Assembly (NCBI RefSeq): GCF_003399765.1
Contig: NZ_NFZV01000023.1
Coordinates: 1-64,000, forward strand
Length of the DNA: 64,000 nt
Direction: 5' to 3'
DNA from: Alkalilimnicola ehrlichii
Lineage (GTDB): Bacteria; Pseudomonadota; Gammaproteobacteria; Nitrococcales; AK92
Every line of letters begins with the position of its first letter. Positions within the stretch are counted from its first letter, which is position 1. Positions 1-11,448 of this stretch are shown one piece after another. The notes beneath the pieces are model-generated. The model searched no databases. It worked only from the letters and a program-made list of their open reading frames with translations, and was not told the origin of the DNA. The position numbers and the translations under genes were made by a program.

Positions 1-225
1 TTCTTTTGGTTCCTTTTCTTTGGCGACGCAAAGACTCATTCGCCGGGAGCGAATGAGGTGCGCTAAGCGAGCCGAAGGCCGAAGACCAGGGAGGGTCTGA
101 GCCAAAAGGGACTCGCCCAGGAGGGCGAAACAGGCTGTTATGCATCACTACAGGCAATAGCGATTAAGCGCAGGCCCGATTCCCGCCGCGCGGGGGCGGA
201 ACCCCGCCATCTAAACAAATCGCGC
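1..225. repeat. Intergenic repeat-like region at window start
   Basis: No convincing gene lies here. The first 33 bases, beginning ttcttttggttccttttc, and the later stretch with gccaaaaggg and ggagggcgaaacagg resemble a class of short intergenic repeats common in gammaproteobacteria, where a TTTGGTTCCTTTT-like block is followed by a GGGCGAAACAGG-like block. It contains the small inverted pair ctcattcgc/gcgaatgag near 37-56. The family assignment is from memory of similar repeats. The left end is cut by the window. Confidence 0.4.
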
Positions 226-286
226 GCAGCGCACCAACCTAAACCACCCACACCAGACAACAACCCCAACAAAACAACCATCCCCC
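226..286 (-). repeat. G/T-rich 3' element, copy A
   Basis: Read on the minus strand this tract begins right after the stop codon of the permease gene and is almost only G and T for about 45 bases, then ends in a GCGCTGCGCGC-type palindrome. A closely similar sequence follows the stop codon of the kinase-like gene at 40.78 kb, and a shorter relative follows prs on the other side of the same gap. The position immediately after stop codons and the strand asymmetry suggest a transcript-end element or dispersed repeat; function is not known. Confidence 0.55.
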
Positions 287-1348
287 TCAAGCCCGATCTT
301 TCAACCGCCCATCCTGCGACAACAACAACGCTAACCACCGCGTATTATCGAAATTATTAAGGATAATCATCACCACAACGGTGATCGGCACGCACAGGAA
401 CATGCCGGGAATACCCCATAGCACGCCCCAGATCACTAACGAGAGGATGATCACCAAGGGGCTAACGTTGAGCGATTTACCCATGAGGTTCGGCTCCAAC
501 ACATTGCCCACCAACATCTGAATCGCACCGACGCCAAGCACAATAACCAAAAACGGTGTCAGGGTATCGAACTGCACCAAAGCCAATAGACTGGGCAAGC
601 TGGTCGCAATCAACGAACCGATGTTCGGGATGAAGTTCAGCACGAAGATGAGCAGCGCCCAAAACGCGGCGAAATCCAAGCCCACCAGCGACATGATGAT
701 CCACGCAGCGACACTCGTTAGTGCGCTAACAAAGGTTTTGATGCCAACATAGGTGCGAACGTCGTGGTCGATCTGCGAGAACACTGTGCGGATACGCTGT
801 AATGCCGCTTTGTTCCCGGAAACCGCCGTGATCTTGCTGGCGATATAACGCTGCTCCAAGAATAGAAACAACATATAAACCGCAATCAAGCCGACATTCC
901 CGATCAGGTTACCGAAGCTTGCCGCCAAGCCACGCAACAAAGAACCGAAATTCAACTCGTTCAATAGCTGCGAGGCCGCCGGAATCTCGACAAAGTCGTA
1001 ACGGGCCTGCAACTGCTCCAGCATGCGGTTTAAGTTTGCTTGGTAAGTCGGCGCTGCCTGCACTAACTCGCCGACACTGCTGGTAATAATGTTAATAACC
1101 AGATTCACCGCCAACAGTAAGGTGGCACCGGAGAATAGGTATTGCACCCATCGCGGCGGCGACCAACCCGCCACCCTCACTCGACCGAAGATTCCGGCCA
1201 AGGTATTAACCAGATACCAAAGAAAAACCGCGAGCACGAACGGAATGATCAAGCTCTGCGCGATATACAGCAGATAACCGACGATATAGATGATGACCAG
1301 CCACAAGGCGGCAACAAGCAATCGCGGATGGGTGAAATAGTCCTTCAT
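287..1348 (-). CDS. AI-2E family transporter (PerM/YdiK-like permease)
   Basis: The product of about 353 residues is an inner-membrane protein of the AI-2E transporter family (PerM, YdiK, TqsA relatives). Hydrophobic segments occur near residues 10-45, 60-80, 145-165, 205-270 and 295-340, in the pattern of this family, with the typical long segment between the second and third. The ATG at 1348 is chosen because it is preceded by a GAGA stretch and matches family starts (MKDYFTHP). Members have been linked to export of autoinducer-2 or to Na+/H+ exchange; the substrate cannot be told from sequence. The next gene upstream on the same strand ends about 110 bases away. The stop codon abuts the G/T-rich element at 226-286. 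Confidence 0.85.
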   Translation of the reverse strand: MKDYFTHPRLLVAALWLVIIYIVGYLLYIAQSLIIPFVLAVFLWYLVNTLAGIFGRVRVAGWSPPRWVQYLFSGATLLLAVNLVINIITSSVGELVQAAPTYQANLNRMLEQLQARYDFVEIPAASQLLNELNFGSLLRGLAASFGNLIGNVGLIAVYMLFLFLEQRYIASKITAVSGNKAALQRIRTVFSQIDHDVRTYVGIKTFVSALTSVAAWIIMSLVGLDFAAFWALLIFVLNFIPNIGSLIATSLPSLLALVQFDTLTPFLVIVLGVGAIQMLVGNVLEPNLMGKSLNVSPLVIILSLVIWGVLWGIPGMFLCVPITVVVMIILNNFDNTRWLALLLSQDGRLKDRA

Positions 1349-1457
1349 TTTTATTCTCAAAATTAATCGCGAGGATGCCGACGCATAAGCTCATGCCGCC
1401 AGGCGCCCTCATGGGAATGTTTTAGGTACGTTGCCGTCAATGCATCCTAATATCTTC

Positions 1458-1886
1458 CTAACGCTTCATCGTTAGCAACCACAACGGTATGACAGCCATA
1501 AAGCCGATTAGCTCCCAGACTCTGACCATCCATAGATAAGAGGCTTCCCACCCCAGCCAGAGCAGATACACGACCGGCTCGGCCATGACCCAGACCGCCA
1601 CCGTCAAACCGATTAAGGCACCATACCAATAACAGCGTTCGGGCTCAGCCCAACCGAGAATCACGGCCGGAATGACGCTCGCTAAGGCCGCGGCTAACCA
1701 AGACTCGACCACATAGGCCGTCCACAGCACTTCCGCTACCGGGTCGACCGGCAAGCGCAAGGCGAGCAAACCTAAATTAAGTTGCGCGATCCAGCTCAAC
1801 GCGGGCGCGAAGGCCAAAAATAAATAGCGGCCGCTATCAATACGGCAAAAGGCTTTTGCATAAAGACCGATGCGGCTCGGATTCAC
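1458..1886 (-). CDS. Small four-helix membrane protein overlapping ttcA
   Basis: This predicted 142-residue protein starts with a GTG that overlaps the TGA stop of ttcA (GTGA), which implies translational coupling and a common transcript. About four hydrophobic segments (roughly residues 18-42, 52-72, 80-105 and 112-138) and a short basic C-terminus (LLTMKR) indicate an integral inner-membrane protein. There is no other good start: the only nearby ATG is in a different frame. I do not recognise the family. The codon use matches the neighbours. Function is unknown; the coupling to a tRNA-thiolation gene may be only positional. Confidence 0.6.
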   Translation of the reverse strand: MNPSRIGLYAKAFCRIDSGRYLFLAFAPALSWIAQLNLGLLALRLPVDPVAEVLWTAYVVESWLAAALASVIPAVILGWAEPERCYWYGALIGLTVAVWVMAEPVVYLLWLGWEASYLWMVRVWELIGFMAVIPLWLLTMKR

Positions 1887-2803
1887 TCGTTGGCGCTCCG
1901 TTCGCGCAACTCCGCCTCCTCCGGCAACCAGTCGGAGACATCGGTTTCCGGCTCGGGCTTCGGCAGTTGAGAGAAGTGACCGAGGCTCGGCTGCTCGATC
2001 TCCGCCAGAGGATCGCCTTCCCCGTTCGGCGTAAAAGCACCCGTCAGGGATTCGAAGTCGAACAATTCGGTATCCGCCAGGTGCGACGGGTTTACGTTCT
2101 GCAAAGAACGAAACACATTGGTCAGGCGTTTCGGCTCGACCTCCTCCCACTGGCGCAACATCTCGCCGATCCGCTTGCGCTTGAGATTCTCCTGGCTGCC
2201 GCAGAGGTTGCAAGGAATAATGGGGAACTCTTTGAGCTCGGCGTAGCGCTCGGTGTACTTTTCCGGCACATAAGCCAAGGGGCGGATCACGACGTGGCGG
2301 CCGTCGTTGCTGCGCAGTTTGGGCGGCATGGCGGCCAGTTTGGAGCCATAGAACATGTTGAGAAACAGCGTGGCGAGGATGTCGTCGCGATGATGGCCGA
2401 GGGCAATTTTGGTAACGCCCATTTCCGCCGCAGCCGCGTACAAGGCTCCGCGGCGTAGCCGCGAGCACAGGGAGCACATCGTTTTGCCTTCCGGCAACAC
2501 ACGTTTGACGACGCTATACGTATCCTGCTCCAGAATTCGAAACGGCACGCCGAGGGAGGTCAGATAATCCGGCAGGATGTGCTCCGGCCAACCCGGTTGC
2601 TTCTGATCCAAGTTCACCGCTATCAGCTCGAACCGCACCGGCGCCCGCTGCTGCAATAAACGCAACATGTCCAATAGGGTATAGGAATCCTTACCGCCGG
2701 ACAGGCACACCATGATGCGGTCGCCGTCCTCGATCATGCGGTAATCCTTGATCGCATTGGCGGTCAGGTAGGTGAGGCGTTTTTCCAGGTTCTTCAGGTT
2801 CAT
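1883..2803 (-). CDS. ttcA: tRNA 2-thiocytidine(32) synthetase TtcA
   Basis: TtcA installs 2-thiocytidine at position 32 of certain tRNAs in the cytoplasm, using ATP and an iron-sulfur cluster. The 306-residue product has the PP-loop SGGKDS at residues 35-40, the CxxC pair at C110/C113 and a second CxxC at C198/C201, which supply cluster ligands in this family. Start ATG at 2803 gives [13 protein letters not shown], the normal family N-terminus; an extension upstream to 2908 has no family match. The C-terminal tail after residue 250 is poorly conserved, rich in acidic residues and proline. The downstream small membrane protein overlaps its stop. Confidence 0.95.
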   Translation of the reverse strand: MNLKNLEKRLTYLTANAIKDYRMIEDGDRIMVCLSGGKDSYTLLDMLRLLQQRAPVRFELIAVNLDQKQPGWPEHILPDYLTSLGVPFRILEQDTYSVVKRVLPEGKTMCSLCSRLRRGALYAAAAEMGVTKIALGHHRDDILATLFLNMFYGSKLAAMPPKLRSNDGRHVVIRPLAYVPEKYTERYAELKEFPIIPCNLCGSQENLKRKRIGEMLRQWEEVEPKRLTNVFRSLQNVNPSHLADTELFDFESLTGAFTPNGEGDPLAEIEQPSLGHFSQLPKPEPETDVSDWLPEEAELRERSANE

Positions 2804-2888
2804 AAGGCCGTCGTTAGCAGGTGCTTGGAAGAGCGCACAGGATAGCAGAGCGACGGCCAGAAACACACGATATTCGCAGGTGCGAAAC

Positions 2889-2920
2889 GAAACAGGGCGG
2901 CCTTGCAAAGGCCGCCCTGT
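2889..2920 (-). terminator. Hairpin terminator after the lipase-like gene
   Basis: The arms acagggcggcctt and aaggccgccctgt form a perfect 13-bp stem with a 3-base loop, 25 bases past the stop of the lipoprotein gene. On the minus strand a TTTCGTTT stretch follows, a weak but acceptable U-tract. It separates the lipoprotein gene from ttcA. Confidence 0.7.
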
Positions 2921-2944
2921 AATCGAGACGAACGCGTTATCGCC

Positions 2945-5161
2945 TTACTCGATGACGCTTTCTTCGTCAGCAAGGATTTTCAGCTTAGGCGTTTCGCTGA
3001 CCAAGAATTCAGCGGTTTGCCGCTGGATCGCGGCTGTGGCCTTAGCCGTTTTATCCCCCACGCCGTCTGCTCCCGCATTGTCATAATGCAGAGAAGCATG
3101 ATGCCCATGCGTATAACGCACGATGCGGCGAATCGGACGCTCTTCTGCCTCGCCTGCCGACAATGGCTCAAGGCCCATAGCCCGCCATAACGGCGTGCTA
3201 CCGGACAACGGAGCGGTTTCGACAACTTGCTGTCCGCCGGCGACGATATTGTAGGCCGGCGAATTCACCACATCGTTGGGCACGACCACGTCAGGAATGT
3301 TGCCGAGCGATAAATCGCCGATCATTTCCACCATGAACACAGCTGCATCGCTATCGCGCACCCGTGCCGTGAAGTTGATGGGGTCGCCCGCGTCTTGTGC
3401 CTGCTGCATCATGTTGAGGTAATCCTCGTACAACTGCATTCCTGGCGTCAGGCCCCGCTCGCTCAAGCCACTGCGAACAACCCCGGCAAATGCGGGCGAA
3501 CCTTCGGACATTTTGCCCATGCCGCCGCTGGGAACGTTAAACGCGTAAGCCTGAATCTGATCGCCGGCCACACCCGCCAGCATCGAGCCGACAATGCCGC
3601 CCATGGAGATGCCCACGAAGCTGACGCGCTCGCTATCGAGTTTCACCCCGTCAAAGTCCATGTCGTCGAGGCTCGCCAACAAATGTAGCAGGTCGGCCAC
3701 CGACTGACGGCGGTTGTCGCGCTGGGTCTCCGGCGAAACCGGGGTGAAGTTGGCGCCGGAACTGTCGGCTTCGCCATTGCCAGTCAAATCGAGGAAGAAA
3801 TGGCGCTCATAAGCCGTGCCTAGCAAAAGCCATAGATCGTCGTTTTCGAGCAAGCCATGCAGTGGGTGATCGATAGCAATGGTGGCCCAACCTTCAACAG
3901 CATATTTGTCAGCCAGCTGTAGCATAGCGCCGCGGTTGCTGGTCAAGCCGTGCTGGTAAATCACAACCGGTACGGAGTCGTTATCCTCCGCAGCCGCGGG
4001 AATAGTGATCAACACCGGAATATCCAAGTGTTGGACCGCATGAGGCCCCTCGGTAAACCGGGTCACCGGCTTGCCATCCTCGGTCGTCCAGTGGCCGGTT
4101 AAGACGGAAGCGTCGGTCGAGTGAGTTTCGCCCGGCTTGTTATTGAGATAATAAGGCACCTCCGCCAAACGCCCTTTAAACACCTTGAACAGCGGATTAC
4201 TAAGCGCTTCCACCTCCGTCGCGTCAACGAGAGGACGCAAAGTCACCTGCTCGGCCACCTTATCCAGGCCGTCGGTGACGGACTGGGTACTGAAGGCGAA
4301 GCTGACGACGGAATTGCCGACCGGTATACCCGCGCTCGCCAAGGCAGCGTTAATCGCTTGATACAACGGCGCCAGCGGCACTAACGTTGCCGGCAGCTCG
4401 TCGCCATTGCCCAGCGCCAACGCTGCATAGGTGTCGGATGCTCGCACCTCGCCGCCGTCGATGCTTTTCACAGCCTTAGTGACCACCGGGATATAACCAT
4501 TAGAGAAGGCATCCCACCCCAAGCTTGTGCCATTAATCAGCATCGCTGCGTCCAGCGGCAGACACGCCAAGTCATCCGCTGCTCCCAGCGGCTCGATCGG
4601 CTTGAGTAAAACCAAATCGTCCTGAGTAGCGGCAACGGTGACTTTGAACTGATCGGTGACGGGTTCGTCACAGGTGAACGATGCCAAGGGCACCTGATGC
4701 CCTGCCAACGGCTGATGCAGGCCCTGGCCGACGGCATGGTTGATGTAGTCGATCGCGTCCCCGGGATCTTCCTTCTGCAACGCCTCAGCCAACACCGCCG
4801 CAGTCCCCGGCGAGACCATCGTCGTGCGTATCACGTGTACGTTACCGTCCAGACTCTCCGGATCGATCGCATAATCAAACGGAATCTTCACCGGCGCGAC
4901 GGTGGACCAACCGTCCAAACGGTTAAGCTCGTCAATGATATCCAAGCCCAGGGCATTGGGGATGTTCAGCGTCCCGTCGTCGGTACCGTTGAACAGAAGG
5001 TTAGTCGGGTAAGGCAGTTTGTCCGGATCGCCCGACAGATCGAACAAAGCCGTTGCCGGGGTTGGACTGCTAGAGCTGGAACTACTACCACCGCAACCGG
5101 TTAGGGCCAGTGGCACACCAATAAATATCGCTGCCAGCATCCGTTTGGATGAAAGCTTCAT
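2945..5161 (-). CDS. Lipase/esterase lipoprotein of the Pla-1/cef (VolA-like) type
   Basis: A surface or periplasmic lipoprotein of about 738 residues. The N-terminus has a lipoprotein signal (MKLSSKRMLAAIFIGVPL, lipobox LTGC) followed by a serine-rich linker. An N-terminal beta-rich region with LPYPTNLLF resembles the bacterial lipase N-terminal domain, and the second half is an alpha/beta hydrolase with YQHGLTSN before the core and the nucleophile elbow GISMG around residue 517. Related proteins (Pla-1, VolA) are lysophospholipases or lipases on the cell surface. ATG 5161 is preceded by GAGGAG seven bases upstream and gives the signal peptide directly; upstream in-frame sequence is not signal-like. 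It is monocistronic with a hairpin after it. Substrate is inferred only. Confidence 0.85.
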   Translation of the reverse strand: MKLSSKRMLAAIFIGVPLALTGCGGSSSSSSSPTPATALFDLSGDPDKLPYPTNLLFNGTDDGTLNIPNALGLDIIDELNRLDGWSTVAPVKIPFDYAIDPESLDGNVHVIRTTMVSPGTAAVLAEALQKEDPGDAIDYINHAVGQGLHQPLAGHQVPLASFTCDEPVTDQFKVTVAATQDDLVLLKPIEPLGAADDLACLPLDAAMLINGTSLGWDAFSNGYIPVVTKAVKSIDGGEVRASDTYAALALGNGDELPATLVPLAPLYQAINAALASAGIPVGNSVVSFAFSTQSVTDGLDKVAEQVTLRPLVDATEVEALSNPLFKVFKGRLAEVPYYLNNKPGETHSTDASVLTGHWTTEDGKPVTRFTEGPHAVQHLDIPVLITIPAAAEDNDSVPVVIYQHGLTSNRGAMLQLADKYAVEGWATIAIDHPLHGLLENDDLWLLLGTAYERHFFLDLTGNGEADSSGANFTPVSPETQRDNRRQSVADLLHLLASLDDMDFDGVKLDSERVSFVGISMGGIVGSMLAGVAGDQIQAYAFNVPSGGMGKMSEGSPAFAGVVRSGLSERGLTPGMQLYEDYLNMMQQAQDAGDPINFTARVRDSDAAVFMVEMIGDLSLGNIPDVVVPNDVVNSPAYNIVAGGQQVVETAPLSGSTPLWRAMGLEPLSAGEAEERPIRRIVRYTHGHHASLHYDNAGADGVGDKTAKATAAIQRQTAEFLVSETPKLKILADEESVIE

Positions 5162-5728
5162 TATTATATTCTCCTCGCTATTGTCGGCGACTCGCAGCCA
5201 GGAGAGCGAATCGAGGCCTGTATGACCTTTTTTATGCGCCCATTCCGGCAGAACACCCTGTTCATTACGAGCTCTTCTTCTACTCTTTATGTGTAGGCAT
5301 CCTTCGTAAAACAGTGCCGCCACGCAACACACTATCTAAAATAGTATTGTTATCGATACACAACGGCACATTGAGCAGATTAGCACACCCCTTTCGAGAA
5401 TCTAGCCTCTTTATGACGAAACTCTCATCTCTGTAGCAACGGCATTAGGAAATACATCTCAAACGACCACTAGCATTCTTCCCGCTCCTGCCGTATAGTG
5501 CCTCCCTCTCTGCCGATAGCAGATTGAGTTCACGTCTCTGACCATTATTACTTACCGGTTTCCTGGTTGGCGGCGTTCCTGGGTTGCAATAGGCAACCAC
5601 GTGCCGAAAACTAGCGGACTGGTTCCCCAAGCGGTTCCTTATCCCCTCCAACGCGAGCTCTGCGCCTTGCGCGTGTTCGGCACATCCTGTTTTTGTGTTA
5701 CGCCGCGCGCAGCGGCCGAGGATAGTCA
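5162..5728. other. Divergent promoter region, lipoprotein gene / rhlE
   Basis: This 567-base gap lies between two divergently read genes and must hold both promoters. It is more AT-rich near 5280-5440 than the flanks. I see the ribosome site GAGGAG of the lipoprotein gene at its left edge. No RNA gene, repeat or convincing small gene was found. Confidence 0.4.
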
Positions 5729-7021
5729 GTGTCGTTTACAGAACTTCAGTTACACCCTGCTCTTATTGAGGCGGTGTCCGCCGCCGGTTTTACCAAACCT
5801 ACCGATATTCAACGCGAAGCCATCCCTGTCGCCCTTAGCGGCCGCGACCTGATGGCCTCCGCTCAAACCGGCACCGGCAAAACCGCCGCATTCGTGCTGC
5901 CGGCTTTGCACCGCCTGATGACGCCTTCCGAAGGTCAAGGCCACGGCCCGCGCGTGCTGGTACTCACACCGACCCGCGAGTTGGCCACTCAGGTCACCGA
6001 TGCGATTCGCCAACTCGGCCAACACACCAAGCTGCGTTCCGGCTCCATCGTTGGCGGCGTCCCGTACCCGCCGCAGCAGCGTTTACTGCGCGCACCGCTG
6101 GATTTGCTGGTGGCAACGCCTGGCCGTCTGCTCGACCATATGGAACGCGGACGGGTCGATTTCTCCCGCTTGGAGCTGCTGGTACTCGACGAAGCCGATC
6201 GGATGTTGGATATGGGCTTTGTCGATGCGGTACAGAAAATCGCAGCGGAAACGCCGGACTCGCGGCAAACGCTACTGTTCTCCGCCACCCTGGAAGGCAA
6301 CATTCAGCGCATCGCACAGCGCCTGCTGAAGGAGCCGGAACGGGTCCAGGTAGCCGGGGTACGCGTACAGCACGCCTCGATCACCGAGCAGGTTCACCAA
6401 GCCGACGACCGCCGGCATAAAGACAAACTGTTGCAACACATTTTGTCGGCCGACGAGTTAAACCAGGCCATCATCTTCACCGCCACCAAACGGGCGGCGG
6501 ACATGCTGGCGCAAGACCTCCAGGATGCGGGACACCGCAGCGCGGCCTTGCACGGCGATATGAGTCAGCACCATCGCCGCCGCACGGTGGAACGTTTGCG
6601 CCGTCAGCAGATCAAAGTGCTGGTGGCCACCGACGTCGCCGCTCGCGGTTTGGACATTAAGGGCCTGAGCCACGTCGTTAACTACGACTTGCCGACGCAT
6701 GCCGAAGACTATGTGCACCGTATTGGGCGCACGGGTCGAGGCGGCGCTTCGGGCACCGCGATTTCCTTGGTCGGACCCGACGATTGGGTCAAACTCAGCC
6801 GTATCGAGCGGTTAACCGGGAAGCAGCTGGAGCGTTCTATCATCGACGGCCTGGAACCGAGCCGACCGGAACCGCGCCTCGGCAACGGCCGCGGCCGACC
6901 GGGCAACAAGCGCCCAGGCGGCAATCGTCGCCCGCCGCGCAACGGCGGCGCCCGCGATACGCGCAACAGTAAACCTGGCGGTTTCCGCGGCAAGCGTCCG
7001 GCTCGCACGCAAGCCTCCTGA
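5729..7021 (+). CDS. rhlE: DEAD-box RNA helicase RhlE
   Basis: An ATP-dependent RNA helicase of 430 residues acting on structured RNA and ribosome assembly intermediates. All core motifs are present in order: Q motif (FTKPTDIQREAIP), motif I AQTGTGKT, Ia PTRELA, II DEAD, III SAT, and VI HRIGRTGR. The C-terminal 70 residues are a basic Arg/Gly/Pro-rich tail, as in RhlE, which helps RNA binding. The start is a GTG with a weak GAGGAT-like site upstream, and gives SFTELQLHP, the normal family start. A second DEAD-box gene of the RhlB type lies at 27.1 kb. Confidence 0.93.
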   Translation: MSFTELQLHPALIEAVSAAGFTKPTDIQREAIPVALSGRDLMASAQTGTGKTAAFVLPALHRLMTPSEGQGHGPRVLVLTPTRELATQVTDAIRQLGQHTKLRSGSIVGGVPYPPQQRLLRAPLDLLVATPGRLLDHMERGRVDFSRLELLVLDEADRMLDMGFVDAVQKIAAETPDSRQTLLFSATLEGNIQRIAQRLLKEPERVQVAGVRVQHASITEQVHQADDRRHKDKLLQHILSADELNQAIIFTATKRAADMLAQDLQDAGHRSAALHGDMSQHHRRRTVERLRRQQIKVLVATDVAARGLDIKGLSHVVNYDLPTHAEDYVHRIGRTGRGGASGTAISLVGPDDWVKLSRIERLTGKQLERSIIDGLEPSRPEPRLGNGRGRPGNKRPGGNRRPPRNGGARDTRNSKPGGFRGKRPARTQAS

Positions 7022-7104
7022 CCTCAGGCGGCTGCGGTGTTGGTACAAATGTCACACCGCAGCCGTACGATTTGCCAGACACGTTTACGTTTCGAGACAA
7101 TACC

Positions 7105-8922
<1,818 letters not shown>

Positions 8923-8940
8923 AGCCGCTACGCTGAAAAA

Positions 8941-8969
8941 AGCCCGTGCAACAGCACGGGCTTTTTTTG
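8941..8969 (+). terminator. Rho-independent terminator of typA
   Basis: AGCCCGTGC and GCACGGGCT form a 9-bp GC-rich stem with a 4-base loop (AACA), followed by TTTTTT. It lies 19 bases after the typA stop. Confidence 0.92.
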
Positions 8970-9133
8970 TTCGTCATGGTTTGGCGGGGTAGTTGTTTTG
9001 CCCTGGTTAGCTTCCAGTGCCGGCAGTTAGTGCGAGTATCTGAACCGGATTGGTTCTCGGCAGGCATAGATCGAAAACGCTAAGAGAACGTGAGAACAGC
9101 GCACCGAACGGGAGCGACTGTCCCGCCATGAAC

Positions 9134-9169
9134 AAAAAAAGCCGGGCCCCGCTGGGGGGAGGACCCGGG
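9134..9169 (-). terminator. Terminator-like hairpin downstream of the TonB receptor
   Basis: Read on the minus strand, ccgggtcc pairs with ggggcccgg (one wobble) and is followed by a run of seven T. It lies about 130-160 bases beyond the receptor stop. Two further hairpins (9176-9195 and 9199-9231) stand between it and the gene, so the transcript end would be highly structured. Confidence 0.65.
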
Positions 9170-9198
9170 TGAGTGCCGGCTTTTGGGAAAGCCGGACT

Positions 9199-9231
9199 GG
9201 CCCGTCAAAAAAAGGGGGGGGGTGACGGGCC
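9199..9231. repeat. Hairpin with an A/G homopolymer loop
   Basis: ggcccgtca and tgacgggcc form a perfect 9-bp stem. Between them are only homopolymers: six A (seven counting the stem's last A) then nine G. Such a loop is prone to length change by slippage. It lies in the 3' region of the receptor gene; no role is known. Confidence 0.6.
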
Positions 9232-9295
9232 GCGCCGGGCACTGGCGCTTACTCGTTAAGACGCCGACCGCTGAAAAAGTTCAACAACCTTTTCA

Positions 9296-11366
9296 TCAAA
9301 ACGTCGCCTCTACACCCACAAACCAATACCGCTCCGGCGCGCTCGTAATATGCCTGCCTGTTAGCGTTGATTCTGACATTCGTCGCATAATCGCGATCGA
9401 AGATATTGTTTACACCCGCGAACCACTGCCAATCGCCCGCGCCGCCGAGCGACAATTGCTGCCCTACGCGAGCATTTACCAGCGCATAGCCTCCGACACG
9501 CTCTTGGTTAGCATTGTCGGCATACATCCGCCCGACGTACTGCGCACCGATAGCGGCGAAACGGCGCGTACCGTCGTAGGCTAACTCGACAAACAGTTGG
9601 TCCTGCGGAATGCCGGGGATATAACGGTCGGAGTGATCGAGTAAGGCGTCATCCACCTCCTCTTCGAAGTCGCGAAAGTAAAAATCGGAGTAGGCGTATG
9701 CGGCACTTAACCGTAACGGCTCCCAAAACCACCAATTAACACTCGCTTCGAAACCGTCGCGACGAGAGCGTCCGGCGTTGCGGTAGTACGTTCGGCCATC
9801 CTCCCCCGCCAGCTCGAAGGGCACCAGTTCGTCGCGTAGGCGAATCGTGAACACGGCCAAGTCGTAGTCGAGACGCCCTCCTAACTCGCCTTTCAGGCCT
9901 AACTCGTAGTTAACCGCGGTTTGCGATTCCAAATCCGGGTTGAAACCGCGCCCGGCGGGGTTGGCCAGTTCGTTAGTGGTGGGCGTTTCGAATACCGTGG
10001 CGACGTTTCCGTACAGCCGATGTTGCGCGGTAAGGGCAAAGCTGCCGCCTATCATCCAGCTGAGCTCATCGAGCGTACGGGTGCCGGATGCGTCGTCCGC
10101 AGGATCGTCGGCAAACGCGTCTTCCACTTCCAAACGCACTTGGTCGTAGCGGCCACCCAGAGTCAGGGTAAAGCGATCGGTAACGGCCAGTTCGTTCTCT
10201 AGGTAAACGCCGATGTTGGCGACGGTTTCCTCCTGATCCAGCGTCTGCGCGCCGCGCACGCCGTTGTTGTTATCGTAACGCTGCCGATCGTCGCGCTGGT
10301 GCTCGGCGTCGATCCCCAACACCAAGCGGCTGCTGCGGCCCCACCATTGGCGGTCGAAGGTGTATTGCAGGCCGACGCCGCTGAATAAGCGGTCAAAGGC
10401 GACCTGCCCGCCGCCCGGAAACGGGAGGCGATTTTCGAAATCGCGCCGACCGACGAAGGCACGGGCGACGAGGCTGTCGCCGTTGTGCATATCGTCGCGG
10501 AAGATCCACGCCAAGCGTTGTTGGTCGACCTTTTCTCCGGCGTTAAAAGTTTCGTTGCCGCCTGCGGCTTGACGGCGATCCTCGCGCCATTCGGCTCTGG
10601 TTAAACCGCCGGGGTCGTCCGCTTCTCGGCGCGAGGCGTTAACGATCGTGGTCAGGGAGGCGGTGTCGTTGAAGTTGTAGCGCGCCTTGCCGTAAAGGCT
10701 GTAGCTTTCGGACTCGCTGTGGTCGCGGTAGCCATCGCGCTGTACGCCGCGCACACCGCCGAAGAGATTCCAATCGCCTGGGGTTACACCGCCGCGCAGG
10801 GCTAACTCGCGTAAGCCATAGGCACCCGTTTGCCCCCGGACCGTAACGAACGGCTCCTCCGGAGCGTCCTGCGTGACCATGTGCACCACGCCGCCCGAGG
10901 CGTTACCGTACGCAGCGGAAAACGGCCCGCGAATGACTTCCATTCGGTCTAGCAGCGTCATGTCCAAGCCGTCCAGCTGCGTTTGGCCGTCCGGCAAGGT
11001 CAGCGGAATGCCGTCCAACATCACCCGCACGCCGCGGACACCGAACGCCGCCCGGGCACCGAAGCCGCGTATCGACATACGCAGGCCTTGCGCCTGGTTA
11101 TAGCGATTCTGCGTAAACAGCCCGGGGACGCGATCTAGCGCTTCGCTGAGATCCAAATCCTGTGCCCCGCGCTGGATCAGCGGCATATCCAACACGTCGA
11201 CAGCGAAGGGAGAGTCCATCGGGTCGATGTCCAAGCGCGGCGGGGTTACCATTAACGGGTCGAGTTCCGTTCGGAATTCTTCCGCTGCCAACCCCATGGG
11301 CAGCGAGGCGACTACAGTAAAAGCCGTGGGCTTTATAAGCCTCGGCAGGCTGCGAAAGAGAACCAT
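9296..11366 (-). CDS. TonB-dependent outer-membrane receptor, YncD/PqqU-like (C-terminal frameshift)
   Basis: An outer-membrane gated receptor of about 690 residues. A signal peptide (residues 1-27) precedes a plug domain with IRGFGARAAFGVRG, LDGIPLTLPDGQ and VIRGPFSALYGNASGG-like segments, most like E. coli YncD/PqqU, the receptor for pyrroloquinoline quinone; ligand here is only a guess. The barrel fills the rest. As read, the frame leaves the family pattern at about 9331-9341 and runs to a stop at 9249 with a non-barrel tail. One extra base (or two missing) there restores RYWFVGVEATF and a stop at 9296, a typical last strand ending in phenylalanine. ATG 11366 follows AAGGAG. No TonB/ExbBD genes are nearby. 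Confidence 0.85.
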
Positions 11367-11448
11367 CCCTTGCAGGCTCCTTCTTCGTTCTTATGCATGC
11401 TCATGCCAAAATCGCTATCGCTTATCGGCTCTCTCGGCAATCAAGCGG

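Noticed and set aside
5445..5651. A minus-strand frame in the gap before rhlE
   Set aside because: No family resemblance, no ribosome site; looks like a chance frame.
9100..9200. A cobalamin or other riboswitch for the TonB receptor
   Set aside because: The receptor reads on the minus strand, so this GC-rich block lies after its 3' end, not before its start; it looks like terminators.
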